Shown here piece after piece: positions 16,502 through 24,855 of a stretch of 64,000 nt of DNA. The notes under the pieces were generated by a model. That model searched no databases. It was given only the letters and a program-made list of their open reading frames with translations, and was not told the DNA's origin. The DNA is from Pseudomonas graminis. Its GTDB lineage: Bacteria; Pseudomonadota; Gammaproteobacteria; Pseudomonadales; Pseudomonadaceae. Both the position numbers and the translations under genes were made by a program. Numbering within the stretch: the first letter of the stretch is position 1; every line of letters starts with the position of its first letter. The DNA lies in NCBI RefSeq assembly GCF_004364335.1, contig NZ_SOCR01000003.1, forward strand, positions 62,001 through 126,000, in the 5' to 3' direction.

Positions 16502-17701
16502 TCAAGCCGCGGGCTGACCGGCCCACATGCTCGCCACATCCAGAAGGCCCCAGTCTTCAGCCAGTTCGAACTTGAGGATGCCGTCTCGTACCGAGGAGCA
16601 GGCGAGATCGATGATGTGCGGCTCGAAGGGCATGCGTGTTCGAGTGGAGAGGAAAACCTTCACCTTCGGGTGCAGCAGGGATTTTTCATCCTGCTCGACC
16701 ACCACGCCCAGCCGCTCGCTTTTCAGGCGAACCAACGCGCCGACGGGGTAAATGCCGACGGTCTTGACGAAGTGCTGAAACACCTTCGCATCGAAGTGGC
16801 CTTTCCAGGACGCCATTTCGCGAACTGAATGCGCAGCGTCCCAACCTTTCTTGTAGGGCCTGTCTGAAGTCACGGCGTCATACACGTCACAGATCGCGCC
16901 CATTTTCGCCAGCAGGCTGATTTCGTCGCCCTTCAGTCCGTGGGGGTAACCGCTTCCGTCGACCTTTTCGTGATGATGCAGGCACACGTCCATCACCAGT
17001 CGGGTCACCCGCTCGCAGCTCTGAAGGATCTCCAGACCGGCCTGAGGATGATGCTTCATGACCTCGTATTCTTCGTAGGTGAGACGATCGGGCTTATTGA
17101 GAATGGCCGAATCGATCATCATTTTGCCGACGTCATGCATGAGTCCGGCGACGCCGGCTTCACGCACCTGGTCTTCATCCAGATCCATCTGCCGCGCGAG
17201 CGCAACCATCAATGCGCACACCGCCACCGAATGCATGTAGGTGTATTCATCGGTCGTCTTCAGGCGCGACAGGCTGATGAGCGCGTGGGGATGGCGCATC
17301 ACGGACGTGGCAATTTCTTCAACCAGCAGATCGACGTCTTCGGTGTTCATCGCCCGGCCCATCCGGGCATCGCTGAACATGGTCATCACGGCCGCTTTCG
17401 CGCGGCCACATATCAGGCGCGCGCGGGCCAGTTCCAGCTCAAGGCTGCACGGCGCAGTCTCGGCAGGGTCGGGACACTCGGGGGAGGTCTGATCGGTTGC
17501 CGAGCTATCGGCAGGGCTTTTGCCAAGACGAGTGTCAATCCACACCTCGCGGGTCGATGCCTGAATGTGCCGTAACACCGCGTCGTCGCTGATTTCGCGC
17601 TCGACATGGGCAGTCCAGAAAGGATCGTTTACCCGCGGGCGGCAGAACTCATGGATGTACATGCCCAGCGTGAGGTCGGAAACGGGGATTTTTCTTAGCA
17701 T
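16502..17701 (-). CDS. HD-GYP domain protein (cyclic-di-GMP phosphodiesterase family)
   Basis: A 399-residue cytosolic protein. Residues 1 to about 130 form a DUF3391-type N-terminal domain starting MLRKIPVSDLTLGMYIHEF. The HD-GYP domain follows with HSVAVCALM, the HD dyad in MHDVGK (188-193) and HHEKVDGSGYP (243-253), carrying the GYP signature. Such domains hydrolyse c-di-GMP to GMP via pGpG. All metal-ligand motifs appear intact, so activity is likely. There is no receiver domain, so the input signal is unknown. It is convergent with the XRE gene. Confidence 0.9.
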   Translation of the reverse strand: MLRKIPVSDLTLGMYIHEFCRPRVNDPFWTAHVEREISDDAVLRHIQASTREVWIDTRLGKSPADSSATDQTSPECPDPAETAPCSLELELARARLICGRAKAAVMTMFSDARMGRAMNTEDVDLLVEEIATSVMRHPHALISLSRLKTTDEYTYMHSVAVCALMVALARQMDLDEDQVREAGVAGLMHDVGKMMIDSAILNKPDRLTYEEYEVMKHHPQAGLEILQSCERVTRLVMDVCLHHHEKVDGSGYPHGLKGDEISLLAKMGAICDVYDAVTSDRPYKKGWDAAHSVREMASWKGHFDAKVFQHFVKTVGIYPVGALVRLKSERLGVVVEQDEKSLLHPKVKVFLSTRTRMPFEPHIIDLACSSVRDGILKFELAEDWGLLDVASMWAGQPAA

Positions 17702-18037
17702 AGAGTCAGCTCTTGCGCGTAAATACAGCGCTGCCTTGCCTGAAAGTGAGAGCGATCTTTGTTGTTTGCTTCATCGCTGCGCTTTCCTGTGCTTGCGCAT
17801 GGCCAGTATAGGAAAGCGCTGGGGAAATGAAACTCCCTTGAATGTTGTGGGAATTTCCCTCCTGATAGGAAAATTTCTAACCTAGTCAGCAGCTTGCATA
17901 GATCAGTTGCGTTGTTTGACCCATCTTGCAGTGAATAAATGCGATGAACAGCATGTTCAAAACGCACATAAATATTTGCGTGTTTTATTAAAGAAATGCT
18001 GCCTTCGGCCGTGTATAGCGGTTCAGCCTGCGTTAAG

Positions 18038-18064
18038 GAATTTTTGACGGGGATCGTGCTCTAA
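18038..18064 (+). promoter_or_regulatory. Possible AlgU (sigma-22/RpoE-like) promoter
   Basis: GAATTT (18038-18043), 16 bp, then TCTAA (18060-18064) resembles the AlgU consensus GAACTT-N16/17-TCTGA with one mismatch in each element. It sits 60 bp before the OmpA-like lipoprotein start, within the 422-bp gap 17702-18123, which shows no gene. The call rests on sequence likeness only. Confidence 0.35.
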
Positions 18065-18123
18065 TCGCCCAAATCGTCGGCCTTATGTGTGGCCGTAGAA
18101 AAGCAAAACAGGAGCTCTCCTTG

Positions 18124-18825
18124 ATGTTGACCTTTCGCCGTTTGATCATCGCTGCCACCGCACTGACTGTGCTTTCCGGCTGCGCGACGCAGAATCCATA
18201 CGACAATCAGGGACAGGCGCAGAACTCCGGCGGCATGAGCAAGACCGCCAAGTACGGTGGCCTGGGTGCTTTGGCCGGTGCCGTCGCCGGTGCTGCCATC
18301 GATCACAACAACCGCGGCAAAGGTGCGCTGATTGGCGCTGCTGTGGCGGGTGCCGCATCGGCCGGTTACGGTTACTACGCCGACAAGCAGGAAGCCGCTC
18401 TGCGCGCCAGCATGGCCAACACCGGCGTCCAGGTTCAACGCGAAGGCGACAATATCAAGCTGGTGATGCCGGGCAACATCACGTTCGCCACCGACTCCTC
18501 GGCCATTGCCAGCAGCTTCTATTCGCCGCTGAACAATCTGGCTGGCTCGCTGAAGCAGTACAACCAGAACATGATTGAAATCGTCGGCTACACCGACAGC
18601 ACTGGCAGCCGCCAGCACAACATGGACCTGTCGCAGCAGCGCGCCCAAAGCGTTGCGACCTACCTGACCTCTCAGGGTGTTGATGCGTCTCACCTGTCGG
18701 TGCGCGGTGCCGGTCCTGATTCGCCGATCGCCAGCAACGCCGACGTCAACGGTCGCGCCCAGAACCGCCGCGTTGAGGTCAACCTCAAGCCGATTCCTGG
18801 TCAGCAATACCAACAGCAGCAGTAA
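18124..18825 (+). CDS. OmpA family lipoprotein (YiaD-like)
   Basis: A 233-residue outer-membrane lipoprotein. The signal ends in a LSGC lipobox with Cys20. A glycine-zipper segment follows, about residues 40-85 (GGLGALAGAVAGAAI and GALIGAAVAGAASAG). The C-terminal OmpA domain covers about 105-225, with VGYTDSTGS and the NRRVEV ending that bind peptidoglycan diaminopimelate. It tethers the outer membrane to the wall, and a stress role is plausible. The start at 18124 follows AGGAG at about 18110; an upstream ATG at 18085 would spoil the signal. A strong terminator follows. Confidence 0.9.
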   Translation: MLTFRRLIIAATALTVLSGCATQNPYDNQGQAQNSGGMSKTAKYGGLGALAGAVAGAAIDHNNRGKGALIGAAVAGAASAGYGYYADKQEAALRASMANTGVQVQREGDNIKLVMPGNITFATDSSAIASSFYSPLNNLAGSLKQYNQNMIEIVGYTDSTGSRQHNMDLSQQRAQSVATYLTSQGVDASHLSVRGAGPDSPIASNADVNGRAQNRRVEVNLKPIPGQQYQQQQ

Positions 18826-18843
18826 CCAAGTGACGTGAGAGCA

Positions 18844-18873
18844 AAAACCCCGGCCAGTGTGCCGGGGTTTTTA
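18844..18873 (+). terminator. Rho-independent terminator after the OmpA-like gene
   Basis: AACCCCGGC and GCCGGGGTT pair around CAGTGT, followed by a T-rich tract. A-rich bases on the other side mean it may also work for the minus strand, although a REP doublet and the acyltransferase stop lie further on. Confidence 0.85.
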
Positions 18874-18900
18874 TTTGCCGAGCAGATTTCTCCCATCCCT

Positions 18901-18989
18901 TGTAGAAGTGAGCTTGCTCGCGATAGCGGAGTGTCTGGCAACTGATAAGCGTCTGACAGAGTGCCATCGCGAGCAAGCTCACTCCTACA
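18901..18989. repeat. REP doublet (REPIN), GAGCTTGCTCGC type
   Basis: Two inverted REP copies: left 18901-18929 (TGTAGAAGTGAGCTTGCTCG...) and right 18965-18989 (CATCGCGAGCAAGCTCACTC...), separated by 35 bp. It lies between the convergent OmpA-like and acyltransferase genes. The same core occurs as a singlet at 2493-2526. Confidence 0.85.
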
Positions 18990-19009
18990 GCAGCGTATCG
19001 CTGCAGCCT

Positions 19010-19915
19010 TCAGGATCTGGCGGGGTAGCGCTCGTGCATCTGTGCGAGCAGCGCGTCTTTGTCCTCCCACAGCCGGTTGATCCACTGCTGAAACTCGAGG
19101 CGGTAGGCATCGTCCTGATCGTAGCTTTTGCCAATGAACTGCGGCGGAATCTGCACTTCTTCGAAATGCGCGACCACTTCGCGAACGTTCCCGCAGAGTA
19201 GGTCCCAATACCCTGGCCGACCGGCCGGGTAATGAATGGTCACGTTGACGATGGACTCCAGCTGCTCGCCCATGGCGTCCAGCACAAAGGCGATGCCGCC
19301 TGCCTTCGGTTTCAACAGATAACGGAACGGGGAGTTCTGTTGTGCGTGCTTGGCTTCGGTGAAGCGGGTGCCTTCGACGAAGTTGAAGATGCCTACCGGG
19401 TTGTTGCGAAACTTCGCGCAGGTGCGACGGGTAGTAGCCAGGTCCTTACCCTTTTTTTCCGGGTGCTTGGCCAGATACGCCTTGCTGTAGCGCTTCATGA
19501 ACGGAAAGCCCAGCGCCCACCAGGCGAGGCCAATCACCGGCACCCAGATCAGCTCCTGCTTGAGGAAGAACTTGAGGGGGCGGATGCGCCGGTTCAGCAC
19601 GTACTGCAGCACCATGATGTCGACCCAGCTCTGGTGATTGCTCGTCACCAGATAAGAGTGCTGATAGTCCAGGCTTTCCAGCCCGCTCAAATGCCAGCGG
19701 GTGTGGCCGAGTAAGTCCATCCACGCGTTGTTGTTGCTGATCCACGCTTCGTGGATGTGGCTCATCAGCCAGTCGGTCACCTTTTGCGCGGCCGGGAAGG
19801 GCAGGCACAGCTTGAAGATGGCGACGACGAACAGCGGCGTGCAGCAGAGAATCGTGTTGAGCGCCAACAGCAACGAGGCGATGACGCCGCGCAAAGGGGC
19901 GGGCAGGAAATCCAT
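19010..19915 (-). CDS. 1-acyl-sn-glycerol-3-phosphate acyltransferase family (YihG-like)
   Basis: A 301-residue membrane-associated acyltransferase. Residues about 10-40 form a hydrophobic anchor. The PlsC catalytic motif NHQSWVD gives His94 and Asp99, and FNFVEGTRFT supplies the glycerol-phosphate-binding block. The spacing and YLVTSNHQSWVDIMVLQ resemble E. coli YihG and related Pseudomonas PlsC paralogues, which add an acyl chain to lysophosphatidic acid. The gene lies 82 bp after pta on the same strand, so co-transcription is possible. An Asp-Ala-rich C-terminus ends close to a REP doublet. Confidence 0.87.
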   Translation of the reverse strand: MDFLPAPLRGVIASLLLALNTILCCTPLFVVAIFKLCLPFPAAQKVTDWLMSHIHEAWISNNNAWMDLLGHTRWHLSGLESLDYQHSYLVTSNHQSWVDIMVLQYVLNRRIRPLKFFLKQELIWVPVIGLAWWALGFPFMKRYSKAYLAKHPEKKGKDLATTRRTCAKFRNNPVGIFNFVEGTRFTEAKHAQQNSPFRYLLKPKAGGIAFVLDAMGEQLESIVNVTIHYPAGRPGYWDLLCGNVREVVAHFEEVQIPPQFIGKSYDQDDAYRLEFQQWINRLWEDKDALLAQMHERYPARS

Positions 19916-19997
19916 GTGAATCGAACTCCGGGGGGGCAGTCAGCCGCCGGTGGGTTCCGGCGGGGTTATTGTGGACAAGCGATAGTGCAGCGCAATG

Positions 19998-22091
19998 TTA
20001 TTGCGGCAAGGTGGCCGCCTGAATCGCCGTCAGTGCAATGGTATAGACGATGTCGTCGACCTGAGCGCCGCGCGGCAGATCATTGACCGGCTTGCGCAGG
20101 CCTTGCAGCATCGGGCCGAGGCTCACGCAATCCGCACTGCGCTGCACCGCCTTGTAGGTCGTGTTGCCTGTATTCAGATCCGGAAACACGAACACGTTGG
20201 CGCGACCCGCCACCGGACTGTCCGGCGCCAGTTGCCGGGCGACGTGTTCGTTGGCGGCGGCGTCGTATTGCAAGGGCCCATCGATCAACAGCCCGCGCTG
20301 GGTTTCACGCGCCAGTTGCGTGGCTTCGCGCACTTTTTCCACTTCTTCGCCGCTGGCCGAATTACCGCTGGAGTAGCTGATCATCGCCACCCGGGGCGAA
20401 AGGCCGAACGCGACGGCCGAATCCGCGCTCTGCACGGCGATCTCCGCGAGTTCGGTGGCGGTCGGATGCGGGTTCATGATGCAGTCGCCGTACACCAGCA
20501 CCTGCTCCGGAAACAGCATGAAAAACACCGATGAGACGAGGGTGCAGCCCGGTGCCGTCTTGATCAGCTGCAAGGCAGGCCGAATCGTGTTGGCGGTCGA
20601 ATGGATCACCCCTGACACCAGCCCGTCCACTTCGTCGAGGGCCAGCATCATGGTGCCAATCACTACCGGGTCCTCCAACTGCTGCTCGGCCATTGGCGCG
20701 TTCAGGTTTTTGCTGCGGCGCAGATCGACCATCGGCGCGACGTAGCGCTCGCGGATCTGATCCGGGTCGAGAATCTCCAGGCCCGGTGGCAGTTCGATGC
20801 CGTGGGCTCGCGCCACGGCGTTCACTTCCTCGGGCTTGGCCAGCAGCACGCAGCGGGCAATGCCGCGGGCCTGACAAATGGCGGCCGCTTGTACGGTCAA
20901 CGGCTCGGCGCCTTCGGGCAACACGATGCGTTTGTTTGCCGCCTGGGCGCGCTGGATCAATTGATAACGAAATACTGCGGGCGACAGGCGCATCTCACGG
21001 GGCGTGCCGCAGCGCTGATGCAGCCAGTTGGCATCCAGATGGCTGGCGACGAAATCGGTGATGATCTCCGCGCGTTCGCGGTCATCGATGGGGATTTCCT
21101 TGTTCAGCTGATTGAGCTGCGTCGCGGTGTCGTACGAACCGGTGCTCACCGACAGCACCGGCAACCCGGCCTGTAACGCGCCTCGGCACAGGTCCATGAT
21201 GCGCGGGTCGGGCAGGGTGTCGCTGGTCAGCAGCAACCCGGCCAACGGCACGCCGTTGAGCGTCGCCAGGCTCACGGCCAGAATGATGTCATCGCGATCC
21301 CCAGGAGTGACCACCAGCACGCCCGGCTTGAGCAGTTGCAGTGTGTTGAGCACCGTGCGGGCGCAAATGATGATTTTAGACATGCGCCGCTGTTCGTAAT
21401 CGCCGGCATTGATCACTTGCGCACCCAGCAGATCGGCGACGTCGCGGGTGCGCGGGGCGTTCAGGTCGGCCTGAAACGGGATGCAGCCGAGCAAACGGAA
21501 ATCACCGCTGCGCAACAGCGGCGAGTGTTCCTTGAGCCGCGCCGAGAAGGCTTCCATGCTCTCGTCGGTGCGCACTTTGTTGAGGATCACGCCGAGCACT
21601 TTCGGGTCTTTCGGGCCGCCGAACATTTGCGCCTGCAGCTCGACGCGGCCGGAAAGCTCGGTCAGCACTTCGTTTTCCGGGGCTGATACGAGAATGACTT
21701 CCGCATCCAGCGCCTTGGCCATGTGCAGGTTCACTCGCGCGGCATAACTGGCGCTGCGGGTCGGGACCATGCCTTCCACGATCAGCACGTCGCGGCCAAT
21801 CGAGGCCTCTTGGTACAGATTGATAATTTCTTCCAGCAGCTCGTCCAGTTGGCCTTCGCCGAGCATGCGTTCGACGTGGGCTAATCCCAATGGCTTGGGC
21901 GGTTTGAGGCCGTGGGTGCGGGCGATCAGTTCAGTCGAGCGTTCAGGGCCCAGATCCCCGGGATGAGGCTGAGCGATCGGCTTGAAAAAACCGACCTTGA
22001 GCCCGGCGCGCTCCAGGGTGCGCACCAGCCCGAGGCTGATGGACGTCAGGCCCACACCAAAATCTGTGGGCGCGATAAAGAAAGTCTGCAT
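19998..22091 (-). CDS. pta: Phosphate acetyltransferase
   Basis: A 697-residue long-form Pta that interconverts acetyl-CoA and acetyl phosphate. It has the three expected parts: an N-terminal BioD-like P-loop domain (MQTFFIAPTDFGVGLTS onward), a central DRTGG regulatory domain around residues 215-330, and the C-terminal PTA_PTB catalytic domain from about 370, with VYGDCIMNPHPT and ISYSSGNSASG. Length matches the Pseudomonas enzyme. Its usual partner, acetate kinase, is not next to it; the adjacent genes are the DUF3565 protein and slyD. Acetyl phosphate made here would then need another outlet. Confidence 0.95.
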   Translation of the reverse strand: MQTFFIAPTDFGVGLTSISLGLVRTLERAGLKVGFFKPIAQPHPGDLGPERSTELIARTHGLKPPKPLGLAHVERMLGEGQLDELLEEIINLYQEASIGRDVLIVEGMVPTRSASYAARVNLHMAKALDAEVILVSAPENEVLTELSGRVELQAQMFGGPKDPKVLGVILNKVRTDESMEAFSARLKEHSPLLRSGDFRLLGCIPFQADLNAPRTRDVADLLGAQVINAGDYEQRRMSKIIICARTVLNTLQLLKPGVLVVTPGDRDDIILAVSLATLNGVPLAGLLLTSDTLPDPRIMDLCRGALQAGLPVLSVSTGSYDTATQLNQLNKEIPIDDRERAEIITDFVASHLDANWLHQRCGTPREMRLSPAVFRYQLIQRAQAANKRIVLPEGAEPLTVQAAAICQARGIARCVLLAKPEEVNAVARAHGIELPPGLEILDPDQIRERYVAPMVDLRRSKNLNAPMAEQQLEDPVVIGTMMLALDEVDGLVSGVIHSTANTIRPALQLIKTAPGCTLVSSVFFMLFPEQVLVYGDCIMNPHPTATELAEIAVQSADSAVAFGLSPRVAMISYSSGNSASGEEVEKVREATQLARETQRGLLIDGPLQYDAAANEHVARQLAPDSPVAGRANVFVFPDLNTGNTTYKAVQRSADCVSLGPMLQGLRKPVNDLPRGAQVDDIVYTIALTAIQAATLPQ

Positions 22092-22185
22092 GCGGGCTTC
22101 TCGAAAATGAGCAGTGCAAGGGTCATGGCGTTATGAATTCAGCCATCGGACCGGATAAACCAGGACGCTGTTCAGTCGCAGCGTC

Positions 22186-22425
22186 TCAACGGGGCCCAAG
22201 GTTATCGTTATCTGACCCCGACGCGCACCAGCCGCAGTGAAAGGTCTGGCCGATTGTTGCCTGGCGCTGCGCCGGATCAAGCACCCAGGCGCGGGATTGC
22301 CAGGGCGGATCGTGACGCAAATGCTGGGTGTGACCGCAGGACAGCTCAACCACCCAGTGCCCGTCCGGGTCCTGAACAAAGCCGGTAATGATCGAGTGGG
22401 GGGAGGGGGCTTTCGGGGATTGCAA
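22186..22425 (-). CDS. DUF3565 domain protein (putative zinc-binding)
   Basis: A small protein of about 79 residues with the DUF3565 pattern IxGFVQDPDGHWVVELSCGH and later HCGWC. The likely metal ligands are CGHTQHLRH and CGWC. No ATG exists in frame near the domain; the frame continues upstream into the slyD region on the opposite strand, where a longer reading is implausible. A TTG at 22423-22425 is taken as the start, though another non-ATG codon is possible. It lies between pta and slyD, where ackA occurs in P. aeruginosa. Confidence 0.6.
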   Translation of the reverse strand: MQSPKAPSPHSIITGFVQDPDGHWVVELSCGHTQHLRHDPPWQSRAWVLDPAQRQATIGQTFHCGWCASGSDNDNLGPR

Positions 22426-22515
22426 TCGGGGCCGTCCGTCTGAGTTGCGTTCGCTTTCGCGCGATTGCTTGGTTAGACTTGGCCGCTCATATCTATTTGC
22501 AAAAGGTCTCGCCCC

Positions 22516-23001
22516 ATGCCGATCGCCGCCAATAAGGCTGTCTCCATCGACTATACCCTGACCAATGACGCTGGTGAGGTCATCGACAGTTCTGCCGGCG
22601 GCGCGCCGCTGGTTTACCTGCAAGGCGCAGGCAATATCATCCCGGGTCTGGAAAAGGCGCTGGATGGCAAGGAAGTCGGCGACGAACTGAAAGTGGCCAT
22701 CGAGCCTGAAGACGCGTACGGCGAATACTCCGCCGAACTGGTCAGCACCCTCAACCGCAGCATGTTTGAAGGCGTCGACGAGCTGGAAGTCGGCATGCAG
22801 TTCCACGCCTCTGCGCCGGACGGCCAGATGCAGATCGTCACCATCCGCGATCTGGACGGCGACGACGTCACTGTCGACGGTAACCACCCGCTGGCCGGTC
22901 AACGCTTGAACTTCGATGTGAAGATCGTTGCCATCCGTGATGCCAGCGAAGAAGAAATGGCCCACGGTCACGTGCACGGCGAAGGTGGTCATCACCACTG
23001 A
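22516..23001 (+). CDS. slyD: FKBP-type peptidyl-prolyl isomerase SlyD
   Basis: A 161-residue cytosolic FKBP-type prolyl isomerase and chaperone. The FKBP strands begin KAVSIDYTLTNDAGEVIDSS, the insert-in-flap chaperone domain spans about residues 70-120, and the tail is histidine-rich (HGHVHGEGGHHH), able to bind Ni2+ or Zn2+. SlyD assists folding and nickel-enzyme maturation. The order pta - slyD - glutathione peroxidase - Old Yellow Enzyme agrees with related genomes as I recall them. Confidence 0.93.
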   Translation: MPIAANKAVSIDYTLTNDAGEVIDSSAGGAPLVYLQGAGNIIPGLEKALDGKEVGDELKVAIEPEDAYGEYSAELVSTLNRSMFEGVDELEVGMQFHASAPDGQMQIVTIRDLDGDDVTVDGNHPLAGQRLNFDVKIVAIRDASEEEMAHGHVHGEGGHHH

Positions 23002-23115
23002 TTGTCCTGCTAAGCTGAGTGAGCTGGCCAGGCGTCCTCGCGGTCTTGTGAAAACATGTGTTTTTGCGGTCTGACAGGGCGCCTTTTTCGGCCAAGGGTT
23101 TCTAGGGGAGTTGTC

Positions 23116-23598
23116 ATGAGTGTATTTCACGAGCTGAAGTTGAAGGCTCTGGATGGCCAGGAGCTACCCCTCGCCCCGCTCAAGGGCAAAGTGGTTCTGG
23201 TGGTCAACGTCGCATCAAAGTGTGGCCTGACGCCGCAATACGCTGCGCTGGAAACCCTGTATCAGAAATACAAAGACCAGGGCTTCAGTGTCCTCGGGTT
23301 GCCGTGCAACCAGTTCGCCGGCCAGGAGCCTGGCAGTCAGGAAGAGATCCAGGCGTTCTGCTCGCTGAACTACGGCGTGACCTTTCCGCTGGGCGGCAAG
23401 CTCGACGTCAATGGACCGCACCGGCATCGGCTGTACCAGATGCTCGCGGGCGAAGGCGCCGAGTTTCCCGGAGACATCACCTGGAACTTCGAGAAATTTC
23501 TCGTCGGGAAGGATGGACGGGTTCTGGCACGCTTCTCACCCAGCACACTCCCGGATGACGCCAAAGTGGTGAGTGCGATCGAGAAGGCACTCCCCTAG
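23116..23598 (+). CDS. Glutathione peroxidase family protein (thiol peroxidase)
   Basis: A 160-residue Gpx-fold peroxidase that reduces hydroperoxides. The peroxidatic residue is Cys36 in NVASKCGLTPQ, not selenocysteine; PCNQF at about 63-67 supplies the second conserved cysteine region, and WNFEKF the tryptophan/asparagine pair. Enzymes of this cysteine type often use thioredoxin rather than glutathione, fitting the thioredoxin reductase gene nearby. The start at 23116 follows GGGGAG at about 23105; an ATG at 23056 gives an unlikely leader. It stands 114 bp after slyD. Confidence 0.9.
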   Translation: MSVFHELKLKALDGQELPLAPLKGKVVLVVNVASKCGLTPQYAALETLYQKYKDQGFSVLGLPCNQFAGQEPGSQEEIQAFCSLNYGVTFPLGGKLDVNGPHRHRLYQMLAGEGAEFPGDITWNFEKFLVGKDGRVLARFSPSTLPDDAKVVSAIEKALP

Positions 23599-23722
23599 TA
23601 TTTCGCTTTGCTGTGCTTCTTCTGAGCCTTAATCACTCCAGTCAATAGTGCTTCGTATCACTCGCGCTTCGGCTCATTCTGTATGACCTTCATCATATTT
23701 CCAGAATGCCGAGGACGTCTGA

Positions 23723-24826
23723 ATGCCTGCTCAAGCCCTGTTCAAACCCTTCCACATGGGCAGCCTCGTGTTGCCAACGCGCATCGTCATGGCGCCGATG
23801 ACCCGCTCGTTTTCACCCGGCGGCGTACCGAATGCCAAAGTGATCGAGTATTACCGTCGTCGTGCGTCTGCGGGCGTGGGCTTGATCATCACCGAAGGCA
23901 CCACCGTTGGGCACAAGGCCTCCAATGGCTACCCGAACGTGCCGCAGTTCTTCGGCGAAGCAGCGCTGGAGGGGTGGCGTAAAGTGGTGGAAGCGGTTCA
24001 TGAAGAAGGCGGCAAGATCGTGCCGCAACTCTGGCACGTGGGCGCTTTGCGCCGTCTGGGCACCGAGCCCGATGGCACCGTGCCGGCCTATGGCCCGACC
24101 GAGAAGCTCAAGGACGGCAACGTTGTCGTTCATGGTATGAGCCAGCAAGACATCGACGAGGTCATCGCGGCGTTCGCCCAGGCGGCGAAGGGCGCCAAGG
24201 CCATCGGCATGGACGGCGTCGAGATCCATGGCGCCCATGGCTATCTGGTGGATCAGTTTTTCTGGGAAGGCACCAATCAGCGTACCGACGAATACGGCGG
24301 CGACCTTGCGCATCGTTCCCGCTTTGCCATCGAACTGATTCAGGCCGTGAGGGCAGCAGTGGGTCCGGATTACCCGATCATCTTTCGCTACTCCCAGTGG
24401 AAGCAGCAGGATTACACCGCAAGGCTGGTGCAAACGGTGGAAGAACTCGACGCGTTTCTCCAGCCGCTTTCCGACGCGGGAGTGGACATTTTCCACTGTT
24501 CAACGCGGCGTTTCTGGGAGCCCGAGTTCGAAGGCTCCGACCTGAACCTGGCCGGCTGGACGCGCAAGCTCACCGGTAAACCGACCATCACGGTGGGCAG
24601 CGTCGGGCTTGACGGCGAGTTTTTGCAGTTCATGGTCAACACCGACAAAGTCGCCCAGCCGGCGAGCCTTGAGAACCTGCTAAAGCGCCTCGGTGACGAG
24701 GAATTCGATCTGGTCGCGGTAGGCCGCGCCCTGTTGGTCGATCCGGACTGGGCGATGAAAGTGAAGGAAGGCCGCGAGCACGATATTTTGCCGTTCAGCC
24801 GCGAAGCACTGACGCGGCTAGAGTGA
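23723..24826 (+). CDS. Old Yellow Enzyme family NADH:flavin oxidoreductase
   Basis: A 367-residue TIM-barrel flavoprotein that reduces activated alkenes or nitro compounds using NAD(P)H. FMN and substrate motifs are visible: RIVMAPMTRS near residues 20-29, QLWHVGALRR, and EIHGAHGYLVDQFF, containing the substrate-binding His pair and the proton-donor Tyr. The C-terminal DLVAVGRALLVDPDWAMKV is also standard. The physiological substrate of these enzymes is generally unknown; a role in electrophile detoxification is likely. The gene is convergent with the glycosyltransferase. Confidence 0.9.
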   Translation: MPAQALFKPFHMGSLVLPTRIVMAPMTRSFSPGGVPNAKVIEYYRRRASAGVGLIITEGTTVGHKASNGYPNVPQFFGEAALEGWRKVVEAVHEEGGKIVPQLWHVGALRRLGTEPDGTVPAYGPTEKLKDGNVVVHGMSQQDIDEVIAAFAQAAKGAKAIGMDGVEIHGAHGYLVDQFFWEGTNQRTDEYGGDLAHRSRFAIELIQAVRAAVGPDYPIIFRYSQWKQQDYTARLVQTVEELDAFLQPLSDAGVDIFHCSTRRFWEPEFEGSDLNLAGWTRKLTGKPTITVGSVGLDGEFLQFMVNTDKVAQPASLENLLKRLGDEEFDLVAVGRALLVDPDWAMKVKEGREHDILPFSREALTRLE

Positions 24827-24855
24827 CGGTCCGGTATCACGGGTTTGATGGGTGA

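Noticed and set aside
22426..23130. Upstream extension of the DUF3565 frame across slyD
   Set aside because: It would run antisense through the whole slyD gene, and the added residues match no family.
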